Shown: positions 53,297 through 63,145 of the stretch, in pieces
Position numbering within the stretch: position 1 is the first letter of the stretch
Layout of the letters: each line of letters begins with the position of its first letter
NCBI GenBank assembly: GCA_003402375.1
Contig: QFXJ01000040.1
Coordinates: forward strand, 1-64,000
Source: Candidatus Nitrotoga sp. CP45
Lineage (GTDB): Bacteria > Pseudomonadota > Gammaproteobacteria > Burkholderiales > Gallionellaceae
Reading direction: 5' to 3'
DNA: 64,000 bases
Position numbers and translations under genes: made by a program
The notes under the pieces: model-generated
The model's input: only the letters and a program-made list of their open reading frames with translations
Told to the model about the DNA's origin: nothing
Database searches by the model: none

Positions 53297-55493
53297 GCCT
53301 TTCGCGGTTTTTGCCGCCTTGTTTTATGCCTGGCATCCATCGATGCATTAATAAGCGGGGCACGCTTGGCAGGTGGCGTCGGCAAACTGACAGCAGATGG
53401 CGATTGAGCAATAGGCGTGGGTCGACCGACAACACCACCGCCAGCATTCTTAAGGGTGCCAGCGGCCCATGCGCGGCGCGCCCCAAGGTTTGACCAAACA
53501 GATAAGCAAAGGTGTGCGCTTCGTAACGGCTGAGCGGGCCTTGGATATGCGCCATCGAGGTCAAACCGCGCTGCACTGCCGTCAGCGCAATTTGGCGAAA
53601 AATGCGTACGTTGACCGCAATCTTATTGGCCGGAAGATTTTTGCTGGCGTTGGTGCCGTGCTGTACCCAGCAACCGGCAATGGTGTTCAACACCAGCACT
53701 TCGCCTTCCAGCGCAAGCCTCAGAAATGAATCCATATCGGACGAGCTAATGTCGGCGCTATAACAGCCATTGGTGATGGCAGTACGGCGATGATAGAGCG
53801 TGCCGAGATGGGTGAAAAATCCCGTTTCATAGACAAATTTGAGATATTGCGCGCCACTCATCAATTGCTCCGCGCCAACGATGGGTGGCAAAATATCCAC
53901 GTCGGGACGGCTTCCACTGCGATAAGTTGCGCGGTGCCCGGCTTGGGCAAACAGCACTGAGCGCCCGGCATGACGCTGCAGCGCCTGCCATGCGTGGCTG
54001 ATGAAACTGGCATCGGTCAGATAATCGTCACCATCGAGCATCAGCACCCATTCACCCCGAGCGTGTTCGACCAGTGCGCGGCGGTAATTGGCGACCCGTC
54101 CCAGATTACGCTCATTGCAGATATAGCGAAAACGCGGATCACTGTCCCACTGGCGGGCCAAAACCGCAGTTTGATCGGTAGAAGCATCATCAATCACCAG
54201 CACTTCGAGCGAGACGAAATCCTGCATCAGTGCACTGCGAATCGCCTGCCCGATATATTGCGCCTGGTTATAGGTTGGAATCAGGATCGATACGGTCGGC
54301 GCAGTGGGCATGGTCACCTCAATCTGAGCGATCAGGCGGGCGCGCTCCTGTGCCGGATCAGAGACTGGTGGATCGCTTGCAAGCGCACAACGAAACTGCG
54401 CCCGCAACCCACCATCAAGCAGCAAACGCGACAGCCCGGCTGCCATGGCCGGCATCTCATTGGGCACAATGAGACCGGTGCGGCCGTTATCGATCAGCTC
54501 ATCAACACCATTTACATCGGTTACGATCACCGGACAGCCCAGAGTCAGCGCCTCAATCACCACAGTCGGGCAGCCTTCGGAAGCTGAGAACAAGGCAAAA
54601 ACAGTGCACTGCTGCATCCACGGCACCACGTTGTCGCGTACGCCGGACAAAAAGAAGACCTCACTCATGCGCAGCGCCACGATCTCGGCTTGCAGGCGCG
54701 CCTGCTCCGGCCCCTCACCCAAAACATACCAGTCGAAGTCAACGCCGTCCTGGCGCAGCCTATGGTGGATTTGCAGGCATTGCAAAATCTGCTTCTCGGT
54801 AGAAAGGCGCGCCACTGTCAGTACCACCGGACGCGAGGATCCAAGCCACGGTGGGCCGGATATATCCATTTCCACGTCAGCGTGCGCCTCAATACGTGCC
54901 AACTCCACCGGCGGGTGCAACACTTGCCACGGTTTCCGCGCCAGCATCGGGCACTGCCGTGCCATTTGCTGCCACAGGCGCGCAGAAACCGGCAATATCA
55001 GATCGGCTGAAAGCAAGGCGCATTCGATGGCGCTACGCTCCGGCAATAAACGCTGGGGATACCGGGCCAAACGCTCATCAACTAAAAACAGCAATTTACG
55101 CCGCGCCTGCACCAGACTCATGGCCAGACAGGCGCGCCGACTGGGGAAAACCGATGTCGCCAGCAGCGCGTGATAGGCACGCTGAAACGGCGGCAATGCA
55201 CGCGCAGCCAATACCTGATCAAGGCACCACAATGCATTGACGTCGGCCCTCCACGACTGCACATCCAGCGTGAAGACCGACACTTGCTGCGGCAATTGGC
55301 GCAACATCCCATCCGCACACGGCCCCGTCACCAGCAGGTCGATGTCATAGTCGGGCACAAGTCGCTGTATATGCCGCAGCGCCAAAAACGCCGCGCCACC
55401 GGCCACAAACTCTTGCGCCAGGAATAAAATTCGATGCCGGGGTAGCGTATTAACCACCACTCTCATAGTCTCCAGCGCACCTTGAAGCGCCAT
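53280..55493 (-). CDS. two-domain glycosyltransferase (GT4-like plus GT2)
   Basis: The 737-aa protein joins two glycosyltransferases. Residues ~10-390 are GT-B fold, GT4-like, with RILFLAQEFVAGGAAFLALR, VVLTVARLSTEKQ and FSASEGCPTVVIEALTLGCP. From ~395 follows a GT2 domain: PTVSILIPTYNQAQYIGQAI, VLVIDDASTDQTAVL and DxD-type WVLMLDGDDYLTD. A C-terminal ~150 residues are of unknown fold. An in-frame ATG at 55466 is an alternative start. It heads an operon with the methyltransferase and sulfotransferase. GC looks higher here than in flanking genes. Confidence 0.87.
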   Translation of the reverse strand: MALQGALETMRVVVNTLPRHRILFLAQEFVAGGAAFLALRHIQRLVPDYDIDLLVTGPCADGMLRQLPQQVSVFTLDVQSWRADVNALWCLDQVLAARALPPFQRAYHALLATSVFPSRRACLAMSLVQARRKLLFLVDERLARYPQRLLPERSAIECALLSADLILPVSARLWQQMARQCPMLARKPWQVLHPPVELARIEAHADVEMDISGPPWLGSSRPVVLTVARLSTEKQILQCLQIHHRLRQDGVDFDWYVLGEGPEQARLQAEIVALRMSEVFFLSGVRDNVVPWMQQCTVFALFSASEGCPTVVIEALTLGCPVIVTDVNGVDELIDNGRTGLIVPNEMPAMAAGLSRLLLDGGLRAQFRCALASDPPVSDPAQERARLIAQIEVTMPTAPTVSILIPTYNQAQYIGQAIRSALMQDFVSLEVLVIDDASTDQTAVLARQWDSDPRFRYICNERNLGRVANYRRALVEHARGEWVLMLDGDDYLTDASFISHAWQALQRHAGRSVLFAQAGHRATYRSGSRPDVDILPPIVGAEQLMSGAQYLKFVYETGFFTHLGTLYHRRTAITNGCYSADISSSDMDSFLRLALEGEVLVLNTIAGCWVQHGTNASKNLPANKIAVNVRIFRQIALTAVQRGLTSMAHIQGPLSRYEAHTFAYLFGQTLGRAAHGPLAPLRMLAVVLSVDPRLLLNRHLLSVCRRHLPSVPRLLMHRWMPGIKQGGKNRERHGDVP

Positions 55494-55542
55494 TCATTGA
55501 ACAGATCGCGCAGGCTGGCAAGCGTCCCTCTCGAACGCAATG

Positions 55543-56010
55543 TTAAAGCGCAACTTGGCTGACACGTGAAATTTTTTTGCGCCAAGCATCAGGTGACATT
55601 TTGAAAGGGGCTAGAAGTTCGCAAAGCTTTTTACTCGGCGCAGACGTGGTGTAACTACCTTTTGTCCATGACGCTGTAGCAGTCCATTTCATAGCCTTAG
55701 CAATGTCAACTGCCTCGGAGTAAGTAAGAGCAAAGCTCTGAGCATGCTCTGGAGCGTGAAGTCCCCAGACGTATGCAATGACGAGATTAGAAATCTTGGC
55801 ATATTTAGTATCAATCGAAAATGCGCGAGTAGATGCAGCTTTCATTTGAATTGGAACAGCTGCGAATTTTGAAGTTTTCGCAGCAAGGTCAACATATGCG
55901 ATTAAGTCGATGCCTCTATCTCGCAGTGGAATGGCGACCTCCAGCTCAGCAACCAGTAGCTCATTTACTAGCCGGTTGCGGCCCAAAATCTCTATGGTTT
56001 GCGTATCCAT
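55543..56010 (-). CDS. small protein with PD-(D/E)XK-like core
   Basis: The ORF is open from 56220, but the upper ~70 codons overlap the hemerythrin gene, so the ATG at 56010 is preferred (155 aa). MDTQTIEILGRNRLVNELLV, then EVAIPLRDRGIDLIAYVDLA and FAAVPIQMKAAS show the spacing of a restriction-endonuclease-like core (Asp in GIDLIAY, then QxK in IQMK). Such proteins bind or cut DNA, but no partner is visible. I do not recognise the family and activity is inferred. Confidence 0.5.
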   Translation of the reverse strand: MDTQTIEILGRNRLVNELLVAELEVAIPLRDRGIDLIAYVDLAAKTSKFAAVPIQMKAASTRAFSIDTKYAKISNLVIAYVWGLHAPEHAQSFALTYSEAVDIAKAMKWTATASWTKGSYTTSAPSKKLCELLAPFKMSPDAWRKKISRVSQVAL

Positions 56011-56020
56011 GCTTTGCGCC

Positions 56021-56560
56021 CTAACGTGTATTGGAAAACACCATCCCGCGCCGTGCCGCCATGCTTCTACCCAGTGTTTCCAGTTGCATATGATCGAGCA
56101 GCTTTGCCGCTTGCGGTAGTAGCTGCGTATTTTCCAGGGAAATGTGGCGGTCATGCACTTGGATGAAATGCTCCGCTGATTTAATGTCCAACTCCGTCGC
56201 TTGGCCTTCTGCAATACCAAGTAACAAAGGGCGTAACTGCTGCCATGCCGTATCCAGCACTTTGTGCTCGTCCAGTAAGTGCGCTATTAATTTGTGTATT
56301 TCTGCGTTTGGGGTAGCGAGCAGACACGGGAATAAATCTTGCTCTTCGTCGTCATGGTGATTCTGCCCGGCGGTATCGAAATAGCGCAGGATGGCCTGCG
56401 CTGCCTGTTGTGCCTGCGCATCGCAGCCATGAGAGGGGAAGTGTTGCAGCAACTTGCGCAGCGTGACGCACTGTGTCTGTATTTTGCCGTGACACGCTAA
56501 CAGCATTTCCAGCGGGTTATCGAAGCTGGGAACGAATGCACCGCTCAATAAGTCACTCAT
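56021..56560 (-). CDS. hemerythrin-domain protein
   Basis: The 179-aa protein is a helical bundle with the hemerythrin iron-ligand pattern: H24 in LACHGKIQTQ, HHDDEEQDLFP (two His and Glu), IAHLLDEHKVLD, and VHDRHISLENTQLLP. Such proteins bind a di-iron centre and sense or store O2, or detoxify NO. It shows no fusion to signalling domains, is soluble, and is followed by the nuclease-like ORF 10 bp away. Confidence 0.87.
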   Translation of the reverse strand: MSDLLSGAFVPSFDNPLEMLLACHGKIQTQCVTLRKLLQHFPSHGCDAQAQQAAQAILRYFDTAGQNHHDDEEQDLFPCLLATPNAEIHKLIAHLLDEHKVLDTAWQQLRPLLLGIAEGQATELDIKSAEHFIQVHDRHISLENTQLLPQAAKLLDHMQLETLGRSMAARRGMVFSNTR

Positions 56561-56609
56561 CGCTGTTCTTCTGTATTACAAGCAATTACAAATTCGTCAG
56601 TGCAACGGA

Positions 56610-57320
56610 TCAAGGACTAACTTTACCGCCACGATTCCGCGCATTCTTAAGAGCCAGCTCGTAGATATCGACAAGGTCTTCTTCGCTAACGTCGATCACG
56701 CCATCCATTTGAGTTAGTGCCCATTCGATATCAGCCCGCTCGAGTTGGATATGCTTGGGTTGCATATCCGTTTTTAGTATGGGTTGGGGAGTATGTCGCA
56801 CCGGGTAGCTTCTGCCAGGCAAAAGGTTGTTGATCAACAACGCCAGCACCAAGGAGATTCCGGCATTCGCCAGCACGATGCATACTACCCATGGCCAACC
56901 CATCGGGTTGAATTGTGCGCTGAGCAATACTAACGTGAGCGCTGTGGCTGCACCCGGTGGGTGCAGGCATCTACAGTAATGCATCAGAAGTATTGCAAAT
57001 CCGACTGCGCAGCCTGCGGCTACTATAGGGTCACTGATGTTTTGGCTGCATAGCCAACCCGCTATTGTCGAAATAAAATGACCACCCATTAAAGGCCACG
57101 GTTGCGCCAAAGGACTGTGCGGTATAGCAAAGAGAAGCACAGCAGAGGCTGCTATTGAGCCCAGCATGACAAGTGGATAATTGAAATGTGGCAAATATTT
57201 GAGCGCAATCCCCAAGAGCAGGATGGCAATGCCAGCTGCTAAGCTGCTGCGAATTTTCTCGGTGTGCAAAACGGGTGCAGTATGTGTCTTAAAAGACAGA
57301 ATAAATTCTTTAAAATTCAT
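56610..57320 (-). CDS. HPP-family integral membrane protein
   Basis: The 236-aa protein has about five membrane helices and the HPP motif in CRCLHPPGAATALTLVLL. HPP proteins are implicated in nitrite transport in plastids and cyanobacteria; bacterial members are mostly uncharacterised. The C-terminal ~60 residues are soluble and acidic (ALTQMDGVIDVSEEDLVDIY). It precedes the hemerythrin gene on the same strand by 49 bp; the joint role is unknown. Confidence 0.87.
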   Translation of the reverse strand: MNFKEFILSFKTHTAPVLHTEKIRSSLAAGIAILLLGIALKYLPHFNYPLVMLGSIAASAVLLFAIPHSPLAQPWPLMGGHFISTIAGWLCSQNISDPIVAAGCAVGFAILLMHYCRCLHPPGAATALTLVLLSAQFNPMGWPWVVCIVLANAGISLVLALLINNLLPGRSYPVRHTPQPILKTDMQPKHIQLERADIEWALTQMDGVIDVSEEDLVDIYELALKNARNRGGKVSP

Positions 57321-57393
57321 GGCGTCTGATTTCTCTTCTGACTAATTGTAAAGCATGATGTTTATGCACTGTGCTCAATAAGGGAGAAAGTAT

Positions 57394-58230
57394 TTAGTCG
57401 TCAAACAAATTTACCAAGCCATCCAGCCCTACAAAGTTAAACGCATAATTGGCCTGCGCGAGCACTACCGGTTTGGCGTGATAGGCGATACTGACGCCCG
57501 CTTGCGCCATCATCTTGAGATCGTTGGCGCCGTCGCCCACAGCAATTACCTGTTCCGCCTTAAGCTTCAATTCATCGCGGATACGCACTAACCAATCAGC
57601 TTTACCTTGTGCGTCGAGGATGTGCCCGAGTACTTTACCAGTAAGTTTGCCGTTGATGATTTCCAGCGTATTGGCATGCGCGTAATCGAGACCCAGACGT
57701 TGCTTTAAGCGTTCGGCGAAAAAGACAAAGCCACCGGACACGAGCATGGTCTTGATACCGTATTTTCTCAGTGTGGACAACATGATTTCGGCACCCTGAT
57801 TGAGCCGCAAGCGTTCGTCATACACGCACTGCAATGCACTTTCTTCCAGTCCATCCAGCAACGCCACACGGCGACGCAGGCTCTCACTGAAATCAATCTC
57901 CCCACGCATCGCAGCTTCGGTGATGGCCGCTACCTGCGGTTTAATGTTGACCATATCGGCGACCTCGTCGATACATTCTATGGAGATGAGGGTGGAATCC
58001 ATGTCCATCACGACCAGACCAAAATCTGATAAATGCTGGCTTGGACGGACAAAGCCATAGTCGAGGTGGTGTTCGTAACAATAGGCAGCAACTCCATCAT
58101 GCGGCTTTGCATCATACAGTCGGTAGGCGTGTGCTGAAGTCTGTTCAATATGGGATGCGGTGGTCAATCCGGCAAGGCGCTTCAGGTGAACAGGAGCGAT
58201 GTCTTGGACGCTTTGAATAATGCAGTTCAT
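57394..58230 (-). CDS. serB: phosphoserine phosphatase
   Basis: SerB is the last enzyme of serine synthesis. The 278-aa HAD-family protein has the nucleophile D76 and acid-base D78 in VVMDMDSTLIS, a second-motif Ser in TMLVSGGFVFFAERL, and VGDGANDLKMMAQAGV for metal binding. The first ~65 residues are a small N-terminal domain. It lies 96 bp after mfd on the same strand. Confidence 0.95.
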   Translation of the reverse strand: MNCIIQSVQDIAPVHLKRLAGLTTASHIEQTSAHAYRLYDAKPHDGVAAYCYEHHLDYGFVRPSQHLSDFGLVVMDMDSTLISIECIDEVADMVNIKPQVAAITEAAMRGEIDFSESLRRRVALLDGLEESALQCVYDERLRLNQGAEIMLSTLRKYGIKTMLVSGGFVFFAERLKQRLGLDYAHANTLEIINGKLTGKVLGHILDAQGKADWLVRIRDELKLKAEQVIAVGDGANDLKMMAQAGVSIAYHAKPVVLAQANYAFNFVGLDGLVNLFDD

Positions 58231-58275
58231 GTTTTGTATAGAGTTTTATTTGGACGCGATGAGAAATGGCGGCCT

Positions 58276-58301
58276 GTCATTCCCTCAAAGGCGGGAATGA
58301 C
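58276..58301. repeat. short REP-like stem between mfd and serB
   Basis: GTCATTCCC (58276-58284) pairs perfectly with GGGAATGAC (58293-58301) across eight bases. GTCATTCCCGC-type stems are common dispersed repeats in proteobacteria. It lies between the mfd stop and the serB start. Confidence 0.6.
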
Positions 58302-58326
58302 AATGGTTGCAACGAAGTTTAACGAT

Positions 58327-61300
58327 TCACGATAGCTCATTAAAAAAATTCTTGATCGCCAACACACGCTGGCCGACATCACCGTATTTTAATTCAATTT
58401 TCAGTTTGTCCTGACCACTCAGCTTGTACTGGCGCTTGCTTTGGATAAGCGTGATGATGCGCATCGGATCGATGGGTGGATTTGGCATGAACTGAATTTG
58501 AATCACCTCGCTGGAAGCATCGACCTTGATGATGCCGTACTGCTTGGCGGCAATGCGCAAACGGTGACAATCAAGTAATGTTTGGGCAGGTGGCGGCAGC
58601 AGGCCGAAGCGGTCTATCAGCTCCTGATGCATGTCGTCCAGCTCCCCTGATGTGGTGCAGTTAGCCAGACGTTTGTACAGCACCAGTCGCTGGTGAATGT
58701 CGCCGCAGTAATCGTTGGGCAGCAAGGCGGGGGTATGCAGGTTAATCTCGGTGGCGACCCCAAGCGGGTGGGCCATATCCGGTTCATGGCCCAGTCTGAG
58801 CGAGGTAATAGCCGCGTTGAGCATGTCCGTGTAGAGCGAAAAACCAATTTCGTGCATCTCTCCGCTTTGTGATTCGCCCAGTACCTCGCCCGCGCCGCGA
58901 ATTTCCAAATCATGCATTGCAAGATAGAAACCGCTTCCCAGTTGTTCCATGGCCTGGATTGCTTCCAATCTTTTCTTCGCTTGTGCGGTAAGCCCTTCCA
59001 TATTGTCTACCAATAAATAAGCATACGCTTGGTGGTGCGAGCGCCCAACCCGGCCTCGCAACTGATGTAGTTGCGCTAACCCAAAACGATCCGCGCGGTT
59101 TATGATGATAGTATTGGCACTGGGTACGTCGATGCCGGTTTCAATGATAGTGGTGCACAGCAGCACATTGAAGCGTTGTTGGTAAAAATCACGCATGACC
59201 GCTTCCAAGTCGCGCTCTCCCATTTGGCCGTGCGCTATGTGAATACGTGCTTCGGGCAATAAAGTCTCCAGTTTCTCCGCCATATTGGCGATGGTATCTA
59301 CCTCGTTATGCAGGAAATAGACTTGTCCGCCGCGTTTTAGTTCACGCAGCACCGCTTCACGGATAACACCCGGGCTGTAGTTGCTGACGAAGGTCTTAAT
59401 CGACAAACGGCGCTGCGGCGCAGTGGCAATTACCGAAAAATCGCGTAGTCCTTCCAAAGACATTGCCAACGTGCGAGGGATCGGCGTGGCGGTTAGGGTG
59501 AGCACGTCAACTTCGGCGCGGAGCGCCTTGAGGCGCTCCTTCTGCTGCACGCCGAAACGGTGTTCCTCGTCGATGATTATCAACCCCAGGTTGTGGAATT
59601 TAATTCCCTTCTGAATCAGCTTGTGCGTGCCGATGATGATGTCAAGCTTGCCATCTTCCATATCTTTCAGCGACTGGGTCTGTTCCTTGGCAGAGCAGAA
59701 GCGCGACAGTTCGCCAATTTTGATGGGCCAGTCGGCAAAACGATTGCAGAAATTCTGGAAATGCTGTTCTGTAAGCAGCGTAGTGGGTACCAGCACGGCT
59801 ACTTGTTTACCGTCCATCGCTGCAATAAAAGCTGCGCGCAGGGCGACTTCCGTTTTACCAAAACCCACATCGCCGCAGATTAGCCGATCCATAGGTTTAC
59901 CGCTCTGTAGATCAGTAACTACAGCCTCAATGGCGGCGGCCTGGTCAGGTGTTTCTTCAAAACCAAAACCGGCGGCGAACGCTTCGTAATCATGTTGCGA
60001 CAGTTTGAATTGGTGACCCTTGCGCGTGGCGCGCTGGGCATACAGATTGAGCAATTCGGCAGCGGTGTCCCGTACCTGCTGCATGGCGCGACGTTTGGCC
60101 TTGTCCCAAGTGCCACTGCCCAGCTTATGCAACGGCGCGGTTTCCGGGGCTCCGCCACTGTAACGGCTGATTACATGCAGCTGTGCCACTGGAACATACA
60201 GCTTGTCTCCACCGGCGTACTCCAGCAACAAAAATTCGTTCTCGCCTTCGCCGAGATCAAGGTTTATCAGGCCATGATAACGCGCGATGCCATGCTGTTC
60301 ATGCACCACAGGATCGCCCGGCTTGAGTTCGGACAGGTCGCGCAGCATTCCTTCCACGTTGCTTTTCTTGGTGGCGCGCGCAATGCGGCTGCGTGGCTGC
60401 GCGGCATACAGCTCACTTTCTGTAATGATTGCCAATTGCTCATCGTGCAATATGAAACCATTCTGCAGCGCCCCTACGGCAAGCATGAAGTGATCGTCAC
60501 CGGCGAGAAACTGCCCATAGTTCTCACACAGTGCAGGTGTCAGGCCGTATTCGCGCAAATACTCGGCCATGATTTCGCGCCGTCCCAAACTGTCGGCGAG
60601 CAACAACACCCGTCCCGCATAATCTTGCAGAAAACTCTGGAGCGCGAGTGTCGGAATGTCGGCGCGCCGATTTACCGCGATGTCGGGCAATTTTTTGGTC
60701 GCGCAAGGAGTATGGGTTTTAGATGTCCGTTCCTCTTGGAAAGAGGTAAGGGGAGTCTCGCCAGTGGTTTCTTTTTCCTCTGAATTTTCAATCCGGAAGG
60801 AAGAGGGGATATCTGCGATGATATCGACACGCTTGAAATTTTTCGCAGCAATAAAGAAACTTTCTGCGTTCAGAAATAGTTCGTGCGGTTCCAGCAAAGG
60901 ACGTTGCGGGTCACCGCGAAGCAGGTTGTAGCGCGACTGCGCATCCTTCGCAAAAGTGGCAATGGCAGCATCTACATTGTGATGCATGCACAGCGTGGCA
61001 TGCGCAGGCAAATAATCAAACAGCGTGGCAGTACGCTCGAAAAACAATGGCAGGTAATATTCGATGCCTGCGGGTGCAATGCCCCGGCTCACGCCTTTGT
61101 AAATACTTGCTTTGGATGGATCGCCTTCGAAACAATCGCGGAAATTTTGACGAAAACGCGCCTGTCCGGCCTCATCCAGTGGAAACTCGCGTGCCGGTAA
61201 CAGGCGAATATCCCGCACCGGATAGATGGTGCGCTGGGTATCCACATCGAAGGTCGCGATAGAATCAATTTCGTCATCAAACAGGTCGATGCGGTAAGGC

Positions 61301-61812
61301 ACACTACTGCCCATCGGAAAAAGGTCAATCAAACCGCCACGCACGCAGTACTCGCCCGGTGTCAGCACCTGCTGAACATGGGTATAACCGGCCAATGTCA
61401 TTTGTTCACGCAATTTGGCGATGTCCAGTTTTTCGCCGCACTTAAGGAAAAAGGTAAACGCAGCCAGATATTCCACGGGTGACAACGGATATAGCGCAGT
61501 AGTTATCGGGACGACGATCACATCACATGACTGGCTGCGAATGTGATGCAGCGTAGCAAGTCGCTCAGAGATTAGGTCCTGATGGGGCGAGAAGTGATCA
61601 TAAGGCAGCGTTTCCCAATCCGGCAGTAGATGTACACGCAGCTCCGGAGAAAAAAATGGAATTTCTTCCACCAGCCGTTGTGCTTCCAGCGCGCTGGCGG
61701 CAATTACTACCAGCGGCACATGTAGTCCGGCATATTGCGCCAGAGCCAAGGCATCAGACGAACCATACAGACGGGTATAACGTGGACGGGGGTGTGAGGA
61801 AGAAAACAGCAT
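58327..61812 (-). CDS. mfd: transcription-repair coupling factor
   Basis: Mfd displaces stalled RNA polymerase at lesions and recruits UvrA. The 1161-aa protein has UvrB-homology N-terminal domains, an RNA-polymerase-interacting region near GDPVVHEQHGIARYHGL, Walker A DRLICGDVGFGKTEVALRAA around residue 645, Walker B IIIDEEHRFGVQQKERL, and the helicase ENTIIIN-like NTIIINRADRFGLAQLHQL, then the TRG motif and C-terminal UvrA-blocking domain. Length fits the family (E. coli 1148). Confidence 0.96.
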   Translation of the reverse strand: MLFSSSHPRPRYTRLYGSSDALALAQYAGLHVPLVVIAASALEAQRLVEEIPFFSPELRVHLLPDWETLPYDHFSPHQDLISERLATLHHIRSQSCDVIVVPITTALYPLSPVEYLAAFTFFLKCGEKLDIAKLREQMTLAGYTHVQQVLTPGEYCVRGGLIDLFPMGSSVPYRIDLFDDEIDSIATFDVDTQRTIYPVRDIRLLPAREFPLDEAGQARFRQNFRDCFEGDPSKASIYKGVSRGIAPAGIEYYLPLFFERTATLFDYLPAHATLCMHHNVDAAIATFAKDAQSRYNLLRGDPQRPLLEPHELFLNAESFFIAAKNFKRVDIIADIPSSFRIENSEEKETTGETPLTSFQEERTSKTHTPCATKKLPDIAVNRRADIPTLALQSFLQDYAGRVLLLADSLGRREIMAEYLREYGLTPALCENYGQFLAGDDHFMLAVGALQNGFILHDEQLAIITESELYAAQPRSRIARATKKSNVEGMLRDLSELKPGDPVVHEQHGIARYHGLINLDLGEGENEFLLLEYAGGDKLYVPVAQLHVISRYSGGAPETAPLHKLGSGTWDKAKRRAMQQVRDTAAELLNLYAQRATRKGHQFKLSQHDYEAFAAGFGFEETPDQAAAIEAVVTDLQSGKPMDRLICGDVGFGKTEVALRAAFIAAMDGKQVAVLVPTTLLTEQHFQNFCNRFADWPIKIGELSRFCSAKEQTQSLKDMEDGKLDIIIGTHKLIQKGIKFHNLGLIIIDEEHRFGVQQKERLKALRAEVDVLTLTATPIPRTLAMSLEGLRDFSVIATAPQRRLSIKTFVSNYSPGVIREAVLRELKRGGQVYFLHNEVDTIANMAEKLETLLPEARIHIAHGQMGERDLEAVMRDFYQQRFNVLLCTTIIETGIDVPSANTIIINRADRFGLAQLHQLRGRVGRSHHQAYAYLLVDNMEGLTAQAKKRLEAIQAMEQLGSGFYLAMHDLEIRGAGEVLGESQSGEMHEIGFSLYTDMLNAAITSLRLGHEPDMAHPLGVATEINLHTPALLPNDYCGDIHQRLVLYKRLANCTTSGELDDMHQELIDRFGLLPPPAQTLLDCHRLRIAAKQYGIIKVDASSEVIQIQFMPNPPIDPMRIITLIQSKRQYKLSGQDKLKIELKYGDVGQRVLAIKNFFNELS

Positions 61813-62023
61813 GGGAAAATAAGGTACAGCTAAGTTTCAGGGTGCGGCATTATATAAGGGAAGCTTCGCAGTTGGCATGGATTGAAAAATTCTCATATTT
61901 TCTGCGGGGATAGTAACTTGAATTTTTATTCGTATAAAAAATTTCGTAGTAGATATCCTTTATGCGGCATAGTTTATAAGCCTGTGGCATGACGCAGACT
62001 TTATTATTGAAGTAGCGCGGAAA

Positions 62024-63145
62024 TCATCCTTCTTCAATGGCAAACAATCTTCGGTGTTCTTTGATGGCGTAGCGATCAGTCATACCGGCGATGTAATCGG
62101 ACACGGTGCGGGCGCGGTCGGTTTGCGCCTGCTGCTGAAACTGCGGTGGCAGCAGGCGGTTATCTTCCATGAATACCTGAAATAGATCGCTGATGATGCG
62201 GTGCGCCTTTGCACTCATGCGCATGACGCGATAATGACGGTATAAATTCTTATGCAGGAAGGCTTTAAGTTCGCGCTGCTGCTCATGGATCTCGGCGCTG
62301 AACGCGGCCAACGGCGGGGCGGCGCGGACTCCGTCGATATCACGCACAGCATGAGTCCGAATGTTTTTTTCAGTTTCATGGATTAAATCTGTTGCCAGTG
62401 TATTGATCATGCGCCGTATCGTTTCGTGAATCAGGCGGCGCTCGGCTAGGCCGGGGTAGGCTAGCCGTACAGCATCGAGATGACCGACAAACAAGCGCAC
62501 CGAGGAAAACTGCTCTAGCGTAATTAACCCAGAGCGCAGCCCGTCATCCACATCATGATTGTTGTAGGCGATCTCATCGGCCAAATTGGCGATCTGCGCT
62601 TCCAGCGAAGGACGTTGCTGTTTAAGGAAACGCTCGCCCACTGCCCCCAGTTTGGCGGCATTTACCGGCGAGCAATGTTTGAGGATGCCCTCGCGCGTTT
62701 CGAAGCACAGATTGAGTCCATCAAAGGCGGCATAATGATCTTCGAGTATGTCCACCACGCGTAGCGATTGCAGGTTGTGCTCGAAGCCACCGTAATCCTT
62801 CATACAGGCATTGAGCGCATCCTGCCCGGCGTGGCCGAATGGCGTGTGACCGAGATCGTGAGCGAGCGATATAGCTTCCACCAGGTCTTCATTTAATTTC
62901 AGATATCGCGCGATGGAGCGGGCAATTTGTGCCACTTCCATGCTGTGAGTCAAGCGGGTGCGAAACAGGTCGCCTTCATGGTTAACAAATACCTGAGTCT
63001 TATATTCCAAACGACGGAAGGCGGTGGAATGGATGATGCGATCACGATCACGTTGAAATTCGCTGCGCCCAAAAGGCGCTTCCTCGCGCTTAATTCTGCC
63101 GCGTGTGTTGCCCTCTGTTACCGCATAAGGTGCAAGTTCAGCCAT
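62024..63145 (-). CDS. dgt: dGTPase-like HD-domain triphosphohydrolase
   Basis: Dgt-like proteins hydrolyse dNTPs to nucleosides and triphosphate. From the ATG at 63145 the protein is 373 aa and starts [22 protein letters not shown]-domain metal residues are visible in [37 protein letters not shown] and [18 protein letters not shown]. An ORF reaches 63199, but 63145 gives the family start, eight bases inside the aroB end. It belongs to the shorter dGTPase type II group. Confidence 0.93.
   Translation of the reverse strand: MAELAPYAVTEGNTRGRIKREEAPFGRSEFQRDRDRIIHSTAFRRLEYKTQVFVNHEGDLFRTRLTHSMEVAQIARSIARYLKLNEDLVEAISLAHDLGHTPFGHAGQDALNACMKDYGGFEHNLQSLRVVDILEDHYAAFDGLNLCFETREGILKHCSPVNAAKLGAVGERFLKQQRPSLEAQIANLADEIAYNNHDVDDGLRSGLITLEQFSSVRLFVGHLDAVRLAYPGLAERRLIHETIRRMINTLATDLIHETEKNIRTHAVRDIDGVRAAPPLAAFSAEIHEQQRELKAFLHKNLYRHYRVMRMSAKAHRIISDLFQVFMEDNRLLPPQFQQQAQTDRARTVSDYIAGMTDRYAIKEHRRLFAIEEG

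Noticed and set aside
54445-55173. 242-codon plus-strand frame inside the glycosyltransferase gene
   Set aside because: Reverse-strand shadow in high-GC DNA; composition is not protein-like.
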